Source: Bacteroidia bacterium
GTDB lineage: Bacteria > Bacteroidota > Bacteroidia > J057
Assembly: GCA_041391665.1 (NCBI GenBank)
Contig: JAWKNO010000002.1
Location: 2,604,001-2,668,000 of the forward strand
Direction of reading: 5' to 3'
Length of the DNA: 64,000 nt
A program made the position numbers and the translations under genes. The notes under the pieces were generated by a model. It saw only the letters and a program-made list of their open reading frames with translations, made no database searches and was not told the origin of the DNA. Below are positions 20,134 to 28,269 of this stretch, piece after piece. Every line of letters begins with the position of its first letter. The stretch's first letter is position 1.

Positions 20134-21471
20134 TTAGTTTGACCGGAGGGAAACCACAGGATCCTGCCTGGCAGCCTGGCGGGCGGGATAAATGCCGAAA
20201 ATTAGTCCAATCGCAACAGCGACGGGAAAAGAAACTGCCAGGAAAATCGGGGAAATAATGGTCTGGATGCTGGTCAGATATTCGATCAGATAGCTAATGC
20301 CCACACCCATGATTACGCCTATAATTCCGCCCGTAACACTGATGACAATGGCCTCGCACATAAATTGCAGGACGATGTCGTTTTTGGTGGCGCCAAGCGA
20401 AAGCCTCAGGCCAATTTCCTTTATTCTTTCCAATACAGAGGCCAGCATAATATTCATAATACCAATTCCTCCAACGAGCAATGATATGGAGGCAATGGCC
20501 CGTAAAACCCAGTTGAATAAATCCGTACTTTCCTGTTTTTTCTGAAGGAGGGTTTCTGGTATAATAATTTGAAAATCGACGACCTGATTATGTCTTCTTG
20601 CAATCATCCGGTTACAGATTTCGGCAATTTTGCGGCTGTAGGCTGTATTGGATATTTTTATCACCAGGTTATCGATCTGGTGATAGTTATCGGGTGTCTG
20701 GGTATTCCCCCCTTCTTCTTCTTCCTGTTGTGCTGCCCGGAGTAATCCGGTTTGGGTGACGAGAGCGCGGTTTTTGTATCGGAGAAGGATTGTCTGAATC
20801 GGCGTATAAATGTCCATATCATAATTTCGGATACCCAGTTCATCGCGCACTTCCTGAGAGATATTTCTGGGCTTCATAACGCCTATTACGGTTAACCAGT
20901 GTTTACCGCATTTTATTTCTTTGCCAATCGGTTCGTCTTTTGGGAAAAATTTTGCCTTAACTCCGTATCCGATAATGCATACGGACTGGGAGTATTTCAT
21001 TTGTTCATCTGAAAAATGTTTCCCTTCCAGCAATTCCAGTTCTCCATTGGTAAAATAGGTAGGTGTGACGCCTACGAGTTTGATACTGCGCTTGCGTCCC
21101 TCTCGCACGGCCATGGTTTCTATTTCTATTTCAGGGCTTACGGCTTCGATGTAGGGTAGTGTTTCCAGTCCTTTCAAATCTTGCATGGTAAGCCCGGGTG
21201 TATATCGGTTGGGTTGTCGTTTGGATTCGTCTTCCGTTTCTTCCACTTCGCCTTCTTTTTGTTCGATGACGGGTTTGATAATGATATTATTGGCTCCCAG
21301 CGCATTCATTTGTTCGAGGATCTTTTCCTGCGTTCCTCGTCCAATGGCGAGCATGGCAATGACAGAAGCCACGCCAAAAACGATTCCCATGGAAGTGAGC
21401 ACAGCACGCAGCCAGTTCTGGCTGATGGCATCCAGTGCGATGAGGAAGTTGTAGATGATTTTGTTTAGCAT
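20134..21471 (-). CDS. MacB-like ABC transporter permease (no fused ATPase)
   Basis: A 445-residue permease of the MacB/FtsX family. The first membrane helix (about 18-42) is preceded by LDAISQNWLRAVLTSMGIVFGVASVI, the usual MacB permease opening. A long periplasmic domain follows, then three C-terminal helices with the signature RIKEIGLRLSLGATKNDI. It lacks the N-terminal ATPase domain found in E. coli MacB, and no ATPase gene lies in the operon; the nearest candidate is the unlinked gene at 40130-40822. It sits between the adaptor gene (26 bp upstream) and the TolC gene (14 bp downstream). Confidence 0.92.
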   Translation of the reverse strand: MLNKIIYNFLIALDAISQNWLRAVLTSMGIVFGVASVIAMLAIGRGTQEKILEQMNALGANNIIIKPVIEQKEGEVEETEDESKRQPNRYTPGLTMQDLKGLETLPYIEAVSPEIEIETMAVREGRKRSIKLVGVTPTYFTNGELELLEGKHFSDEQMKYSQSVCIIGYGVKAKFFPKDEPIGKEIKCGKHWLTVIGVMKPRNISQEVRDELGIRNYDMDIYTPIQTILLRYKNRALVTQTGLLRAAQQEEEEGGNTQTPDNYHQIDNLVIKISNTAYSRKIAEICNRMIARRHNQVVDFQIIIPETLLQKKQESTDLFNWVLRAIASISLLVGGIGIMNIMLASVLERIKEIGLRLSLGATKNDIVLQFMCEAIVISVTGGIIGVIMGVGISYLIEYLTSIQTIISPIFLAVSFPVAVAIGLIFGIYPARQAARQDPVVSLRSN

Positions 21472-21497
21472 GGATTACGGGAAGTCAGAAGTAGGTG

Positions 21498-22766
21498 CTA
21501 TTGTCGGCTGGCTTCGAGCTTTGTATTTTCGAGCGGAATAAAAGGCAGTCCGGTAGTGTCAGAGGGGAAAGAGAGGAAAATTTTATCTTTCAAATCCACC
21601 CCATGAAGGATTTCGACGTGGTTGTCGTTCATCAGCCCGGATATTACTTCCTGTCTGACCAGGCCTGAAGGGGTTTCTTTAAATACAAAGCTGATACTAT
21701 CTGCTGCATGGAGGCATTCCAACGGGAGGTAAAGCGTACTTTCTCGCGAGTCAACGAGGATTTCGTTGCTCGTGGTCATGGAAGGCCGGAGGGTCGTGTC
21801 GGTGTCCAGAACGGTTATTTTTACTTCAAAAACCTTTGAGTCTGAGTTGGGCTGTTGTTCGCCGATATTGGCAACTTCGTTGATTATGCCCGACATATAC
21901 TTGTCAGGTACCGCATCCAGTCCGATTTTCACCTTTTGCCCTTTTTTTATCTTTTGGATGTCTATTTCATTGATATAGGTGATAGATTCCATCTCTGTAA
22001 GGTCTGGCAGGGTAGCTACTACAGGATCCCAGGGACTGATCATGGATCCGGCTACGCGTTTTTTTCCATTCCATTCGCGCTGGTAGATCAGCATTCCATT
22101 TTCGGGTGCCATGACGGTGAATTCCTGGAGGAGTGCGATGAGGTCGTTGTAAAATTTTTGTTCTTTATTGAGGTCTGATTCTACCTCTTTTACCTTGGCG
22201 ACAGACTGCGCGATACGTTTCTGGTAATTGGAGATTGCCTGTTCGTAGGCTCTTTCGGCTTTTTCGTAGTCAAGTTCCAGTTTTTTTTGAGTGGCAGGCG
22301 CTTCGTATTTTGCCTGTTGGATTTCGTAGAGTTTTTCCTGAAGGCTGTATTTGAGGTTGGCGATATTGTCTCTGGCTTCGGAAAGGGTAAGGGCAGTATC
22401 CAGTACGGCTTGGGTGTATTGAGATTGTGCTTTTTGAAGGGAAAGTTCCCGTTCTGCAATTTTCCCGACTACTTCGCTTTTATCGAGATCGGCGATATAT
22501 TCACCTTTTTTCACAAGAGTGCCTTCCGGTATAATGCGACTGATTTTCATCTGATAAATGCCTGCCTGTCTGCCGCCCTGGGGGCCGAAGATTTCGATAG
22601 AGTTTTTGGCCTGGAGTTCTCCTGTGGATGTGACAGACACGTCAAACTTACCTTTCTGAGGGGAGACGACGATTTCCTGGGAAGCGGATTTATCAATTGA
22701 GGCGCAACTTGTTATGAAGAGCAAACTGAAGAAAACCGGAAGAAGGAATGGGAGAAATGGTTTCAT
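21498..22766 (-). CDS. HlyD/MacA-family efflux periplasmic adaptor lipoprotein
   Basis: A 422-residue membrane-fusion protein that bridges the permease and the TolC channel. The N-terminus carries a lipobox (LLFITSC at about residue 21), so it should be anchored to a membrane by lipid. The domains in order are: beta-barrel/lipoyl half (VSVTSTGELQAKNSIEIFGP, VKKGEYIADLDKSEV), a long alpha-hairpin with coiled-coil character at about 100-225, the second lipoyl half (VMAPENGMLIYQREW), and a beta-barrel (KIKKGQKVKIGLDAVPD). It is the first gene of the efflux operon and its promoter should lie just above 22766. Confidence 0.92.
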   Translation of the reverse strand: MKPFLPFLLPVFFSLLFITSCASIDKSASQEIVVSPQKGKFDVSVTSTGELQAKNSIEIFGPQGGRQAGIYQMKISRIIPEGTLVKKGEYIADLDKSEVVGKIAERELSLQKAQSQYTQAVLDTALTLSEARDNIANLKYSLQEKLYEIQQAKYEAPATQKKLELDYEKAERAYEQAISNYQKRIAQSVAKVKEVESDLNKEQKFYNDLIALLQEFTVMAPENGMLIYQREWNGKKRVAGSMISPWDPVVATLPDLTEMESITYINEIDIQKIKKGQKVKIGLDAVPDKYMSGIINEVANIGEQQPNSDSKVFEVKITVLDTDTTLRPSMTTSNEILVDSRESTLYLPLECLHAADSISFVFKETPSGLVRQEVISGLMNDNHVEILHGVDLKDKIFLSFPSDTTGLPFIPLENTKLEASRQ

Positions 22767-22914
22767 GGAGTTGGGTAAATAAAGAATGGGACCACAGGGT
22801 ATAATGAAAAATACGCCAATAAGTTACACCTAAGTCTTTAGAAATAAAAAAAAGGTCAGCGGGGAATGCTGCGGAAATGGGCGGGAGGCTTGTTCTGTGA
22901 TATAATTCAGCGTC

Positions 22915-22961
22915 TGTTCACTAAACTGTGGAAAATGATTTTTTACAAAGTATTACCTTAG
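22915..22961 (+). repeat. Rhs-island boundary repeat, copy 1
   Basis: An AT-rich stretch containing TTCACTAAACTGTG and AAATGATTTT and ending in TATTACCTTAG. The same order of words recurs at 27163-27208 and, more diverged, at 30429-30466, each time just before Rhs core DNA. The TTATCTTAG end of copy 2 is genuine Rhs coding sequence (V-I-L-D), so copies 1 and 3 look like decayed junctions of the same kind. Confidence 0.6.
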
Positions 22962-22992
22962 CCAATGCCCACGGCGCAAAAAGGGCATCTTT

Positions 22993-23046
22993 CCCCCGCT
23001 CTTCCAAAGAGCGGGAGCCAGGGGGTGAGTTCAATTTGGCCGTTCT
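22993..23046 (+). repeat. Hairpin repeat before Rhs core, copy 1
   Basis: A perfect 9-bp inverted repeat (CCCGCTCTT at 22995-23003, AAGAGCGGG at 23007-23015, loop CCA) is followed by a conserved tail GGGGTGAGTTCAATTTGGC and CGTTCT. Diverged copies are at 28771-28822 and 30532-30584. In all three the CGTTCT tail joins Rhs core DNA at or near the codons for R-S-L-N-L-G. Confidence 0.65.
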
Positions 23047-23157
23047 GTAATGTGGGGGAGTATCGGTTTGGGTTCCAACCTGTCCGCCTAAGAGGACGGG
23101 AAGGAATCGGATGGGGAGATTTATGGGGCTGGGAATAGTTATGATTTTGGGGCGCGG

Positions 23158-23958
23158 GTGTATGATTCGCGGGTGGGGCGGTGGTGGGGTCTTGACCCAG
23201 AAGGAAAATCATATGAATCAGGTTATATTGCATTCGCAAACTCGCCTATATTTATAATAGACCCAAATGGTGAAGACTCCTTAATCATTCACAGAAGTAG
23301 TCCCCGATATGATCATACTTTTAAGGTTAATTATTATGATATAACAGTGTCTGTAATCCGGAAAGGCAGGGAAACCATTTTACCGGTTGAATATCAACAA
23401 GTGACAAATGCGAACTACAATTATGTCCAGCAACCATCAAATTCTTATGTAAAGCTATATTTCCAACAAATGGGAAGCCATGAAGGTGAGGAGGGATTTA
23501 AGAATACTATTTTCGTTGATAGCGGAAAAAGAAAACCAGATGGGAGTGTGTATGCAACCTTCATGCATCCAGCGTGGTATCCCGCTACCTCTTTAAGTGG
23601 ATGCATGGTTACTTGTAAAAAGTTCTTAGTGGAGGTAGGAGGAGCTCCAGATGATGGGACAGGTATATATTATGGAAATAGATATTATGAATATGATGCT
23701 CGTGATATAAGTGCCGAATCATTAGCAAAATTTAGGGAGCTATATAGAACTTATAATATTGGCGATGAGAGTGGAAATTTAGAAGGTAATGATTTCTTAA
23801 TGAAAACAGATTCAAAGGTTGAATATATTCCTAAACCTGATTATAAGATAAATCCAATTAATACTTATATTAAATTTCCAGGATCCCAAATTAATATAGA
23901 TATAGATAATAATCTGCCTGAGAGAATTAATTCAGGTGGAATACGTAGAAATAATTAA
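23158..23958 (+). CDS. Displaced Rhs C-terminal tip 1 (putative envelope-acting toxin)
   Basis: An orphan Rhs tip. In-frame Rhs core text begins at 23092, just after a TAA, and reads GKESDGEIYGAGNSYDFG and then ARVYDSRVGRWWGLDP, ending at IIDPNGED; the GTG at 23158 is only the first possible start, so the fragment probably has no translation start of its own. The toxin part (about residues 42-266) has no family I recognise firmly. A cluster FMHPAWYPATSLSGCMVT with His, Ser-Gly-Cys spacing recalls the His/Cys site of L,D-transpeptidase-like or DUF5675 proteins (weak inference). Its DNA is AT-rich compared with its surroundings. The secreted LRR gene 12 bp downstream is the likely immunity partner. 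Confidence 0.65.
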   Translation: MYDSRVGRWWGLDPEGKSYESGYIAFANSPIFIIDPNGEDSLIIHRSSPRYDHTFKVNYYDITVSVIRKGRETILPVEYQQVTNANYNYVQQPSNSYVKLYFQQMGSHEGEEGFKNTIFVDSGKRKPDGSVYATFMHPAWYPATSLSGCMVTCKKFLVEVGGAPDDGTGIYYGNRYYEYDARDISAESLAKFRELYRTYNIGDESGNLEGNDFLMKTDSKVEYIPKPDYKINPINTYIKFPGSQINIDIDNNLPERINSGGIRRNN

Positions 23959-23970
23959 AACTAAATTACT

Positions 23971-24624
23971 ATGAGGTTGATTATTCTGTTTTTATGTTTC
24001 ACTGCGAATTTGAGCTTTTCTCAAACCGTGGTTCATAATACTCCTACGGTTTTATTACATCTATTTGAAACCAATCCAGATATAGACACACTCTATATTT
24101 CTTATTCTGAAAATCCAAGACCTTTAGCAAAGGAAATAGGATTATTTAAAAACTTGAAATTTCTTGTTTGCAATGAAAGTATAACAGATATACCAATCGA
24201 GCTTTATAACTTGTCAAAATTGGAATTGTTGTCACTACAACATAATACCCTTGATTCTCTACCAGTTGGAATAAATAAATTAAGTAGTCTCAAGGTTTTG
24301 GATTTGATGGATACAAAGATAAAATATTTGCCAGATGATATTTGTGAACTAGATAGTCTGACTACGTTAAACCTCTCAATTACATGCATTACTTCAATTC
24401 CCCAATCAATATGGAAGCTCCAAAAGTTATCAAAAATTTCTTTTTGTCTACGTAACTTTGAGTCTTTCCCTTACGAACTTGCAAAGATTCATTCATTAAC
24501 AATGATAGATACAAGAGTTTGTTCATTTAATGATGATTGTGTAAAAAAAAGTGAGTTGTTTGAGAAAACAGATGCTTTCAGAAAATGGCTCAAAGATTCT
24601 TTACCAACTTGTAAGGTTTATTAG
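23971..24624 (+). CDS. Secreted leucine-rich-repeat protein, probable immunity partner of tip 1
   Basis: A 217-residue protein with a signal peptide (MRLIILFLCFTANLSFSQ) and about five leucine-rich repeats of 23 residues, for example LSKLELLSLQHNTLDSLPVG, LSSLKVLDLMDTKIKYLPDD and LDSLTTLNLSITCITSIPQS, followed by a short Cys-containing C-terminal cap. The scaffold is a binding domain with no catalytic site. It starts 12 bp after the stop codon of Rhs tip 1, the normal place for an immunity gene. Export suggests that the cognate toxin acts in the periplasm. An LRR immunity protein would be unusual, so the pairing is an inference from position. Confidence 0.7.
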   Translation: MRLIILFLCFTANLSFSQTVVHNTPTVLLHLFETNPDIDTLYISYSENPRPLAKEIGLFKNLKFLVCNESITDIPIELYNLSKLELLSLQHNTLDSLPVGINKLSSLKVLDLMDTKIKYLPDDICELDSLTTLNLSITCITSIPQSIWKLQKLSKISFCLRNFESFPYELAKIHSLTMIDTRVCSFNDDCVKKSELFEKTDAFRKWLKDSLPTCKVY

Positions 24625-24731
24625 TTTAAACCCCCAAGTGGGATTTCTTACTAGGACTCCTGCGCTCATGGGATGCCGGAGAATGAGCTAAATCCGATCC
24701 CTTTTCAGTCGTGAATCGGGGTCTTGCCCCA

Positions 24732-25034
24732 TCAAACCGACGTATTCAGCTTCAAATTCCCTCCCACAGCTCGCAGGACTTTCAGGATGGTATCAAACTG
24801 GGGTTTGGCATTTTCTGAAAGGGCTTTGTACAAGCTGGGTCTGCTCAGGCCCGTCTGTTGGGCGATTTGGGACATTCCCATAGCTTTGGCAATATGGCCG
24901 AGAGCCGCAATGATTTCCTTTGAGTCGCCCTCTTCGAGAACGGCATTCAAATATTCCTGAATCATTTCATCATCTTCCAGATAATCGGCGATATCAAATT
25001 TAGAGGTATGGATATTATTTTCGGTTCGTTTCAT
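24732..25034 (-). CDS. HigA-like antitoxin (addiction-module antidote family)
   Basis: A 100-residue DNA-binding antitoxin of the probable addiction module antidote family (TIGR02684-like). The N-terminal part (FDIADYLEDDEMIQEYLNAVLEEGD) is the toxin-binding region, and the C-terminal helix-turn-helix reads MSQIAQQTGLSRPSLYKALSENAKPQFDT. It would neutralise the adjacent RelE/ParE-fold toxin and repress the operon. It overlaps the toxin gene by 20 bp, with the toxin transcribed first, the order usual for HigBA-type modules. The pair is antiparallel to all Rhs tips around it, so it looks like an independent insertion. Confidence 0.9.
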   Translation of the reverse strand: MKRTENNIHTSKFDIADYLEDDEMIQEYLNAVLEEGDSKEIIAALGHIAKAMGMSQIAQQTGLSRPSLYKALSENAKPQFDTILKVLRAVGGNLKLNTSV

Positions 25035-25323
25035 ATGCTTTCCAGATCAATTTGGCTTTTTCAATGTCTTCACGCTGAGTGGATTTGTCTCCTCCGATAA
25101 GTAACAGAATGAGTCTTCCTTCCTGCTCTTTAAAATATACCCGATATCCCGTAGCATAATGAATCCGGAGTTCGCGGATCCCCTCTCCTACCGGCTGACA
25201 ATCTCCAAAATTGCCCGAATCCTCGATTCGTTGAATTCGAACCAGTACCCGGGCTTTGGCTTTTCGGTCTTTTAACTTTCGTAGCCACTTATCAAATTCT
25301 TCAGTTTTCTCAATCAGATACAT
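25015..25323 (-). CDS. RelE/ParE-family toxin (HigB-like)
   Basis: A 102-residue toxin of the phage-derived Gp49/HigB-like RelE superfamily (TIGR02683-like), which would cleave mRNA on the ribosome. Recognisable parts are EKTEEFDKWLRKLKDRKAKARV at the start, VGEGIRELRIHYATGYRVYFKE in the core, and LLLIGGDKSTQREDIEKAKLI near the end; the basic residues of GYRVYF and GDKSTQ are usual for the active surface. The ATG at 25323 is chosen, with an in-frame TTG two codons upstream as an alternative. The antitoxin follows with a 20-bp overlap. Confidence 0.9.
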   Translation of the reverse strand: MYLIEKTEEFDKWLRKLKDRKAKARVLVRIQRIEDSGNFGDCQPVGEGIRELRIHYATGYRVYFKEQEGRLILLLIGGDKSTQREDIEKAKLIWKAYETNRK

Positions 25324-25326
25324 ACG

Positions 25327-25357
25327 CAAATGTATTCACTTGGATACACTTTTGCAA
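25327..25357 (-). promoter_or_regulatory. Candidate promoter of the HigBA-like module
   Basis: Read on the minus strand, TTG (25357-25355) and TACATTTG (25334-25327) are separated by 20 bp and match TTG-N19/20-TAnnTTTG. The -7 box lies only a few bases before the toxin ATG, so the transcript would be leaderless or use another start. Repeated GTAT/ATAC words between the boxes could form an operator. Confidence 0.45.
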
Positions 25358-25366
25358 GTATGATAC

Positions 25367-26680
25367 ATGGAGTTGTGGAAAACCGAAGACGACCCCGACT
25401 CGGAGACCTTCGCCTACACCTTCACGACGCTGGACAAGCCCACTCCCCAAACCGGACCCGCCACGACCCACACGCGGCGGCTGAGTTTGAAATATTATGA
25501 GCTTTCCAACCATCTCGGCAACATTTTGGCTACGGTTTCCGACAAAAAAAGCGTTATCTTAGACGACAACGACGGGGTCTTTTACATCGCCTCGTATGCG
25601 GCGGAGGTGTTGAGTGTGAGCGACTATTATCCCTTCGGTGCACCCATGCCGGGGCGTTCTTTGAATCTGGGGGATTATCGGTTTGGGTTTAACGGGAAGG
25701 AATCGGATGGGGAGATTTCTGGGGATGGGAATAGTTATGATTTTGGGGCGCGGGTGTATGATTCGAGAATAGGGAGATGGTTAAGTAGGGATCCGTTGGA
25801 AGGAAAATATCCGGGAATGAGCCCATATGCTGCCTTTAATGATAATCCGATCTTATATATTGACCCTGATGGAAATGATGGGCGGATTTCTGTAACAATT
25901 ACTAATGATGGAACCGTGCATATAAAGCTAGCGACCACAGTTCATGTTATTGGAGAGGCGGCTACATCGAATACAGTGAAATTACTTCAAAATAAATTTA
26001 ACAGTATTGATAGGTCCCTATCATTTTCGGGGGCGTTAACTGAAGGACTAAATGTTGTAGTGGATATTGATATTACTTTTAAACAATCTAGCCTTCCCGA
26101 TTCCTATCTTAGAAAAGCTAAAACTAATTCATTCTATATAGAGCAGTTACAGAGAGACGAGAGTCATCGTAAAACAATTGATTATAACGAGGGGGATAAT
26201 TTTCTTGAAACAGGAGAATCAGCTTGGGCTGTAGCTAAGGGCAAAAATGGCGTCCTTGAGAATAGTCTTGCCACAGGATTTGGCTATCTTATGGGTTTCT
26301 ATTCACAGGTTCCCCCTGTTTCATCTGATGCTGATGAAAGTAATGTCGAAATAAATTCAGCTATGCAAGAAATTATGCATTTATTAGGTTTTGACGAAAG
26401 ATATCAAAAGGGATTAGGAATACCTCAACCAGGGTTTAAAGGCGATGTGCAATCAAATGATCGGGAAAAGGAATATATCCATGGCCAGCATTTTTTTGAT
26501 ATATATAAATTTGCTAAAAATAACGGATTAATAGATGCCGCTATTCAAAATAATGGAAAGGCTTCTATGATACTCCATGAGGACTATAAAGGGAACAAAC
26601 CTACATTTGATGATACAAATTCAGGAAGAAGAGTTCTACAGAATGATGTTGATAAAGAGGGAAAGGCTATTAAAAATTGA
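25367..26680 (+). CDS. Rhs core fragment with C-terminal tip 2 (degenerate zincin-like toxin)
   Basis: A 437-residue fragment with the longest Rhs core in the island. Residues 1-165 hold core text: YYELSNHLGNILATVSDKK, VLSVSDYYPFGAPMPGRSL, LGDYRFGFNGKESDGEI, ARVYDSRIGRWLSRDPL and LYIDPDGND. A TGA directly precedes the ATG, so upstream core sequence has been lost. The tip (about 166-437) includes NSAMQEIMHLLGFDERYQKG, which has the spacing of a zincin site HExxHxxG..(D/E)R but with Gln in place of the first His. It may be an inactive or altered metalloprotease-like domain (inference). The next gene, 11 bp on, is the probable immunity gene. Confidence 0.75.
   Translation: MELWKTEDDPDSETFAYTFTTLDKPTPQTGPATTHTRRLSLKYYELSNHLGNILATVSDKKSVILDDNDGVFYIASYAAEVLSVSDYYPFGAPMPGRSLNLGDYRFGFNGKESDGEISGDGNSYDFGARVYDSRIGRWLSRDPLEGKYPGMSPYAAFNDNPILYIDPDGNDGRISVTITNDGTVHIKLATTVHVIGEAATSNTVKLLQNKFNSIDRSLSFSGALTEGLNVVVDIDITFKQSSLPDSYLRKAKTNSFYIEQLQRDESHRKTIDYNEGDNFLETGESAWAVAKGKNGVLENSLATGFGYLMGFYSQVPPVSSDADESNVEINSAMQEIMHLLGFDERYQKGLGIPQPGFKGDVQSNDREKEYIHGQHFFDIYKFAKNNGLIDAAIQNNGKASMILHEDYKGNKPTFDDTNSGRRVLQNDVDKEGKAIKN
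25655..25720 (+). repeat. Rhs core repeat type 1 (GRSLNLGDYRFGFNGKESDG), copy A
   Basis: This stretch is almost identical to 28816-28880 and shares its first 40 bp with 27299-27338 and, more loosely, with 30580-30610 and 23041-23075. These short identical blocks are where the different tips join the same core, and would allow homologous recombination between cassettes. Confidence 0.8.
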
Positions 26681-26691
26681 TATTATAATAT

Positions 26692-27126
26692 ATGAAAAAG
26701 ACAATAAAAATAATGTTGCTACTTTTTTTTAGTTCTATCGGTTGTACAGCTCAGGAAACTCAGGAGAACGATGATGGGTTAAGAGTTAGTGAGGTAGTGA
26801 GTTGTGAATTTAAAGAATATAGTTTTCATCTTGAGTATGAGCAAGGAATTTATCACTTAAATGATATAATCAAACGGTTGGAAATCTTTAAACGTAAAGG
26901 AGCGCTTAAGAACTATTATATAGGACTTACCGTTAGTTATTGTAGAGAAGAACAGGAAAAAGACCCATATATTGGTATGAAAAGAGCTAAAGAAGTTCTT
27001 GATTACCTTGTCGCAAATTCTACTTTTCCTCGAAATCAATTTGTAATCCAAGACAAACCCCAAAAAGGGGAAAAGTGTAGTGGTAGGTGGGTTTCTGTTA
27101 TTCCAGTTCCAGGATATGAGCCATAA
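26692..27126 (+). CDS. Secreted OmpA-like small protein, probable immunity partner of tip 2
   Basis: A 144-residue protein with a signal sequence (KKTIKIMLLLFFSSIGCTAQ); a Cys at residue 18 leaves open a poor lipobox. The C-terminal half, LTVSYCREEQEKDPYIGMKRAKEVLDYL and then STFPRNQFVIQDKP, follows the pattern of an OmpA-type domain (R-A-x-x-V-x-x-Y-L), though it is short and I do not see the full peptidoglycan-binding site. The gene begins 11 bp after tip 2, so immunity is its most likely role, acting in the periplasm. The low GC matches that of the tip. Confidence 0.6.
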   Translation: MKKTIKIMLLLFFSSIGCTAQETQENDDGLRVSEVVSCEFKEYSFHLEYEQGIYHLNDIIKRLEIFKRKGALKNYYIGLTVSYCREEQEKDPYIGMKRAKEVLDYLVANSTFPRNQFVIQDKPQKGEKCSGRWVSVIPVPGYEP

Positions 27127-27162
27127 TCCACAAAATCTGTGGCGTTAATTTTATTTTGAGAA

Positions 27163-27208
27163 TATTCACTAAACTGTGTCAAATGATTTTGCAAAAGTGT
27201 TATCTTAG
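27163..27208 (+). repeat. Rhs-island boundary repeat, copy 2
   Basis: It contains TTCACTAAACTGTG, AAATGATTTT and TTATCTTAG, like the copy at 22915-22961. Here the last bases run straight into intact Rhs core codons (VILDDNDGVFYIASYAAEV), marking the left edge of cassette 3 right after the immunity gene of cassette 2. Confidence 0.65.
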
Positions 27209-27252
27209 ACGACAACGACGGAGTCTTTTACATCGCCTCGTATGCGGCGGAG

Positions 27253-28269
27253 GTGATTACGGTTACTGACTATTACCCCTTTGGCTCGGCGATGCCGGGG
27301 CGTTCTTTGAATCTGGGGGATTATCGGTTTGGGTTCCAAAATCAGGAAACTGACCCCGAAATCTACGGCACAGGCAACGCTGTTTCCTACAAGTACCGCG
27401 TTGAAGATGCGCGGCTGGGGCGGTTTTTGAGTGTGGATCCGTTGAGTGCGGAGTATCCAGAATTGAGTCCTTATAATTTTGTGGCCAATTCGCCTATAAC
27501 ATTTTTAGACTCTGATGGCCGAGACATAGTCTATTTTAACAGAGAAGGCAAAGAAATTTATAGGGTTGTAACAGAAATAGTTCATGAAACCTATGTTCTG
27601 AAAAAAGGAATCGATGCGAGTAGAATAATGGGGCCTATTTTAAATAGTGAGGATTTCTCTATAGCGAAAATGCCAAACAGGATTTTTAATAAAACTGCTT
27701 ATGAAAAAGATAGAGATTATAACAAATTTGACTATCAAATTGCTGCTTCAACCCATTTGATCAACGAATCGATAGGTGATGGCACTGCTTTAGAGAAAAC
27801 GGAAGGTGCTGGAAGGCCTGATAACGTACCAGAGTTGGATCCGAATCTAATTAAAGCTATGATCCTCACTGAAACACAGTATGGTTATATAGAGAGTACT
27901 CCCGAATGGAAAAAAGGAGAATTAGACATAATGCAAGTAAATGTTGGCTCAGGATCAACAACTATAAGAGGTGATTGGGACCCCAAAAAGCAAACAATAG
28001 GGTTGAAAAAAGATATAGTTCCTACGCCCCAAGAAAGTATTCATGCCGGGATTCAATGGTTATATTTTAAAGGAATACAAGTGACAAATATTAAATATAA
28101 CAATGGGGTAATTGTAGGAGGAAACATCCAATGGACCGGCGGGGAAAAATGGGAAGCCGCTGCAAAAGCCTATAATGGATCGGGTGATCCTAAATATTCA
28201 GAAAAACTCACATCAGCATTAGATGCTCTCGACAATAACTCAACGACTGACTATGAAAAGAATAAATGA
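27253..28269 (+). CDS. Displaced Rhs tip 3 with lysozyme/transglycosylase-like toxin domain
   Basis: A 338-residue Rhs end fragment. Core codons are open from 27187, after a TGA, and the GTG at 27253 is the first possible start. The core (TDYYPFGSAMPGRSLNLGDY, KYRVEDARLGRFLSVDPLSAEYP, FLDSDGRD) ends near residue 95. The C-terminal 150 residues look like a soluble lytic transglycosylase or goose-lysozyme domain: DPNLIKAMILTETQYGYIES (catalytic Glu in LTETQYG), DIMQVN, PQESIHAGIQWLYFKG and WEAAAKAYNGSGDPKYSEKL. It would cut peptidoglycan in a target cell. The following gene encodes an exported protein, which suits a wall-acting toxin. Confidence 0.78.
   Translation: MITVTDYYPFGSAMPGRSLNLGDYRFGFQNQETDPEIYGTGNAVSYKYRVEDARLGRFLSVDPLSAEYPELSPYNFVANSPITFLDSDGRDIVYFNREGKEIYRVVTEIVHETYVLKKGIDASRIMGPILNSEDFSIAKMPNRIFNKTAYEKDRDYNKFDYQIAASTHLINESIGDGTALEKTEGAGRPDNVPELDPNLIKAMILTETQYGYIESTPEWKKGELDIMQVNVGSGSTTIRGDWDPKKQTIGLKKDIVPTPQESIHAGIQWLYFKGIQVTNIKYNNGVIVGGNIQWTGGEKWEAAAKAYNGSGDPKYSEKLTSALDALDNNSTTDYEKNK
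27356..27458 (+). repeat. Rhs core repeat type 2 (EIYGTGNAVSYKYRVE), copy A
   Basis: About 100 bp encoding EIYGTGNAVSYKYRVEDARLGRFLSVDPLSAEY, repeated nearly base for base at 30634-30736 and 31522-31624. The conservation extends to third-codon positions, which points to recent duplication or gene conversion more than to shared selection alone. Confidence 0.85.
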
